This document shows, piece by piece, positions 61,559 through 64,000 of a stretch of 64,000 nucleotides of DNA (the first letter of the stretch is position 1; each line of letters opens with the position of its first letter). The notes under the pieces are model-generated. The model did no database searches. It was not told where the DNA came from and worked only from the letters and a program-made list of their open reading frames with translations. Source of the stretch: Streptomyces monomycini (GTDB lineage Bacteria > Actinomycetota > Actinomycetes > Streptomycetales > Streptomycetaceae); contig NZ_JAFIQY010000021.1 in NCBI RefSeq assembly GCF_022271435.1, positions 62,001 to 126,000 on the forward strand. Reading direction: 5' to 3'. The position numbers were made by a program, and so were the translations under genes.

Positions 61559-61985
61559 GTCGCGGGTCACGGGACCGCCAGGCCGAACGCAGACAACTGA
61601 CGGCTGCCGCCGTCCGCCTGCTCAACGGCATCCCATTAAACTCCGAGACCGGGCGGCTGACCGTAACAGAGCTGCTGCATGAAGCCGGGGTGTGCCGCGA
61701 CGTCGCCTACGGCGATCACAAGGACCTGCTCAAGGACTTCCGAGCACGCGCACGGGCCCGGCACCGCACTCCTGCCGCCACCGAAGCACTGGCAGCCGAG
61801 AACGCCGACCTCAAACGGAAGCTGGCCGACAGCGGAGAGCGCTGTCACACGAATGCACGACGACTACGGCACTCCGGGAGATCATCGCTGAACTCGGCCT
61901 GGAACTCCACGCCGTCCATGAAGGCCGTGGTCCTCTGCGATTCACTGTCTTGCCTTCACGGCGGCGCCCGAAGCCGGACCGCTGA
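61555..61985 (+). pseudogene. Helix-turn-helix mobile-element accessory protein, frameshifted
   Basis: ATG overlaps the upstream stop. MSRGSRDRQAERRQLTAAAV, TVTELLHEAGVCRDVAYGDH and ATEALAAENADLKRKLADSG suggest a DNA-binding domain plus coiled coil, like small proteins encoded beside actinobacterial integrases. After about 61845 the sensible continuation (REIIAELGLELHAVHEG) is in another frame. Confidence 0.4.
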
Positions 61986-61989
61986 GCCC

Positions 61990-62775
61990 TGGCACGGCGA
62001 TACCCAGCGGGAGGCCGGGCGGCTGGGCCGAACGCCGGTACGGCGGCACGGCAATCAGTGCCTATCGGCGCGGTACGGCACGAAACCTGGGCTCGGGCCC
62101 AGGGCTCACTCCGGCCGAACCGGCCCGCAACCCGATCCATTTCACCGAGCGCCCCCGACGAAGTCCGAGTATTGCGGTGGCGCAAGGCGAATCGTGGGTG
62201 CGCCGAGGCTTCCGCACTGGTTGGTAGGCGAGACCAGGGGCAAGCTGCCTACGAGGCCATCGGCAGCGCCCGCGCCGGCGACGGTTGCGGCTCGGGGTGC
62301 TGGACCTGTGACGTTTCGGCATGTGTTCGAATGTGCGCTGTTCCCGAGACCGATGATGCTGGTAGCCGCAGCCGTGTTCGCGCTCCCCGACACCAGCATC
62401 ACTGATGCTGCCACCGTGACGGGCACAGCCGCCCTCCGCTCGGACATGGCCATGAGGTGCCTCCGCGGTCAGACGATCCTTTCGGTAACACAACGCACGA
62501 GCGGCGGCGCAGACACTATGAGGAACGGAACCGGTTCTCGTACAGCGGATGGAGGCGTAGACCCGTGAACAGCCCAGTTGGGGCAAGGCGGAGCCTGGCG
62601 ACGGTCCTGCTGGGAATGTGGCTGCCGAACTACGCGGCGGCCTCAGCGGGTGCGGTGAGACGGTCCAGGCGCGCGTAGAGGGCCCGGACGAGGCGGGCGC
62701 GGTTCTGGGCACAGTGGGCGGTGTCTTCCAGCGGGGCGGACAGGCGCCCGTCGGAGGCTACGCGGGTCCCGGTTG
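61990..62775. other. Stretch without a recognisable gene
   Basis: Open frames here are short or lack coding character, and base composition is less biased than in neighbouring genes. I see no RNA gene, repeat or clear terminator. Confidence 0.4.
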
Positions 62776-64000
62776 TCAGGAGCCCTTCTTGCCGAAATGC
62801 CCCCAGGCCCAGGCGCCGAAGGCCAGACCCGGCAGGGTCACGCCAGGAGCTACGCCCCTCTGGCGCCGCCCTGCCTGTATGGGGTCGCCCAGGTTGTTGC
62901 GGGCCTGGACGGTGAGTTGCCGGGTGGAGAGGTCGGCCAGTGACGCTTGCAGTTGTGCAGGGCCGTGAATCCCGGCGCTGAGCAGGTCCAGGGCTGTCTG
63001 GGCTGCCTGCTCTCCGGAGAAGGTTTCCTGGATGAGGTCCTGCATCACGTCCTGGAGGGCGCCGTGCAGGGCGGTCGACAGTTTCAGTTTGGGATAGAGG
63101 CAGCGTACGGATCCTTCGATGTTCGCGACGGATTTGCCGACCACGGAGGTCAGCGGGGTGATCTGGATGCCGCGCTGGGAGGAGTAGCGCAGCAGGGTCA
63201 TCAGGGCGACGCCGAAGTTCAGTTCTTCCAGGGTCGCGTTGGTCCAGTGGGGGACGATCCTGCTGAGGTCCTGGAGGAAGGCGGATGTGTTGCTCCAAGG
63301 GGTGGCGGTGCCCAGGTTCACCCACTGGCGGGCCATGGCGGCCCCGTCGTTCTGCGCCATGGCGAGGAAGACGCCCAGGGTGGCGATGCTGGTGCCGCGG
63401 TCGATGCGTCCGACCATGCCCCAGTCGATGAGGTGGGCCTTGCCGTCGGGGCTGATGATGATGTTTCCGGGGTGGGGGTCGGCGTGGAAGCGGCGGTCGA
63501 CGAAGTAGCCGCGGAACATGAACTCCATGAGCTGGTAGGCGATGGCTTTGCGTTGCTTCTTGGTGAGGTCGTCGGGTTTGACGCGGTTGACGGGGGTGCC
63601 TTCGGCGAAGGTCTGCACCAGCACGTGGGGGGTGGCGGTCAGGGCTTTGGGAATGCAGACGCGCTTGAAGCCCTTGGCGTCCTTGCGGGCATCCTTCATG
63701 TTCCGGGCTTCTCTGGTGAAATCCAGCTCGTCTTGCATGACGGTGAACAGGACCTCCAGCATGGCGCCGATGTTGACGACTTCGTTGAAGCGGGGCGCCA
63801 CTTTGGCGAACAGACGTACGACTGTCTTGAGGACCGCCATGTCGCCGACCACGGCTTCCTGGGCTTCGGGGCGCTGGATTTTGACGACGCACGGTGTGCC
63901 GGCGGCGTCCACCGCCTTGTACACCTGGGCCAGCGAAGCCGAACCGAGGGGTTCTTCCGTACGGATTTCGCGGAAGCCGTCCCGCCACCGGGGCCCGAGG
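62776..64000 (-). CDS. ABC1/AarF-family atypical kinase (partial, N-terminus outside window)
   Basis: About 408 residues are visible and the gene enters from the right edge. The A-rich nucleotide loop PLGSASLAQVYKA and the Lys in CVVKIQRPEA are followed by ELDFTREARNM, the catalytic-type HADPHPGNIIISPDG and LIDWGMVGRID (DFG-equivalent Asp). These are hallmarks of UbiB/ADCK proteins, which bind ATP and influence quinone or lipid metabolism. The C-terminus ends in a hydrophobic VTLPGLAFGAWAWGHFG that may touch the membrane. No neighbour clarifies its role. Confidence 0.85.
   Translation of the reverse strand, partial: LGPRWRDGFREIRTEEPLGSASLAQVYKAVDAAGTPCVVKIQRPEAQEAVVGDMAVLKTVVRLFAKVAPRFNEVVNIGAMLEVLFTVMQDELDFTREARNMKDARKDAKGFKRVCIPKALTATPHVLVQTFAEGTPVNRVKPDDLTKKQRKAIAYQLMEFMFRGYFVDRRFHADPHPGNIIISPDGKAHLIDWGMVGRIDRGTSIATLGVFLAMAQNDGAAMARQWVNLGTATPWSNTSAFLQDLSRIVPHWTNATLEELNFGVALMTLLRYSSQRGIQITPLTSVVGKSVANIEGSVRCLYPKLKLSTALHGALQDVMQDLIQETFSGEQAAQTALDLLSAGIHGPAQLQASLADLSTRQLTVQARNNLGDPIQAGRRQRGVAPGVTLPGLAFGAWAWGHFGKKGS

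Noticed and set aside
60811..62568. Single 585-codon protein
   Set aside because: The frame joins unrelated pieces; recognisable segments switch frame several times, so it is debris.

Overview
The window is GC-rich actinobacterial DNA, most probably from a Streptomyces chromosome. Supporting signs are the strong G/C bias at third codon positions, frequent GTG and TTG starts with AGGAGG-type ribosome sites, many 1-4 bp stop/start overlaps, and a short hairpin repeat typical of Streptomyces intergenic DNA. No rRNA, tRNA or CRISPR array was seen. The window starts inside a giant HAMP-array hybrid histidine kinase and ends inside an ABC1/AarF-type kinase.

Region 1 (4855-17195) is a polyketide locus. 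It holds one large highly reducing PKS (KS-AT-DH-cMT-ER-KR-ACP, no thioesterase), a HAD phosphatase and a LysE-type exporter on the plus strand. A convergent minus-strand operon encodes a SAM methyltransferase and two Fe(II)/2-oxoglutarate-type oxygenases, with a strong hairpin between the two arms. A small toxin-antitoxin pair and a secreted lipoprotein (17516-20028) separate it from the next region.

Region 2 (20494-45719) is the most unusual part: two divergent operons around an AT-richer 0.5-kb spacer. The minus arm runs HAD phosphatase, 2OG-Fe dioxygenase, haem-oxygenase-like diiron enzyme, a DapF-fold protein with both catalytic Cys replaced by Ser, PLP aminotransferase, LmbE-type deacylase and ATP-grasp ligase. 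This looks like non-proteinogenic amino-acid chemistry. The plus arm opens with a 22-codon gene behind a near-perfect ribosome site and a long hairpin. It continues with an asparagine-synthetase/PqqD-like fusion, a nucleotidyltransferase, a stand-alone PqqD-like protein, an AurF-like diiron oxygenase, a NagA-like amidohydrolase, twin cupins, an alpha/beta hydrolase, a formyltransferase, an NDK-fold protein, a class III aminotransferase, a [2Fe-2S] mini-ferredoxin, a carbamoyltransferase homologue, LysE, a second AurF-like enzyme, an SbnA/SbnB pair (2,3-diaminopropionate supply) and an MFS exporter. My reading is that this is an undescribed RiPP-like or peptide-scaffolded pathway that installs or modifies a diaminopropionate-derived, N-oxygenated amino acid. 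That product assignment is inference. Whether the PKS belongs to the same pathway is unknown.

Region 3 (45.8-56 kb) is mixed accessory DNA. It has TetR regulators, a PhyH/RidA/metallo-beta-lactamase operon, a D-amino-acid-oxidase-like flavoprotein and a GMC oxidoreductase. Between them lie decayed genes (PAP2 phosphatase, STAND ATPase, DUF1345-like) and IS5 and Tn3 transposase relics.

Region 4 (56.2-64 kb) carries a very large secreted protein. It joins a CdtB/DNase I-like nuclease domain, an SGNH hydrolase and a pectate-lyase-like beta-helix in one chain, and a strong terminator follows it. Next come a zone of mobile-element debris and the truncated ABC1 kinase.
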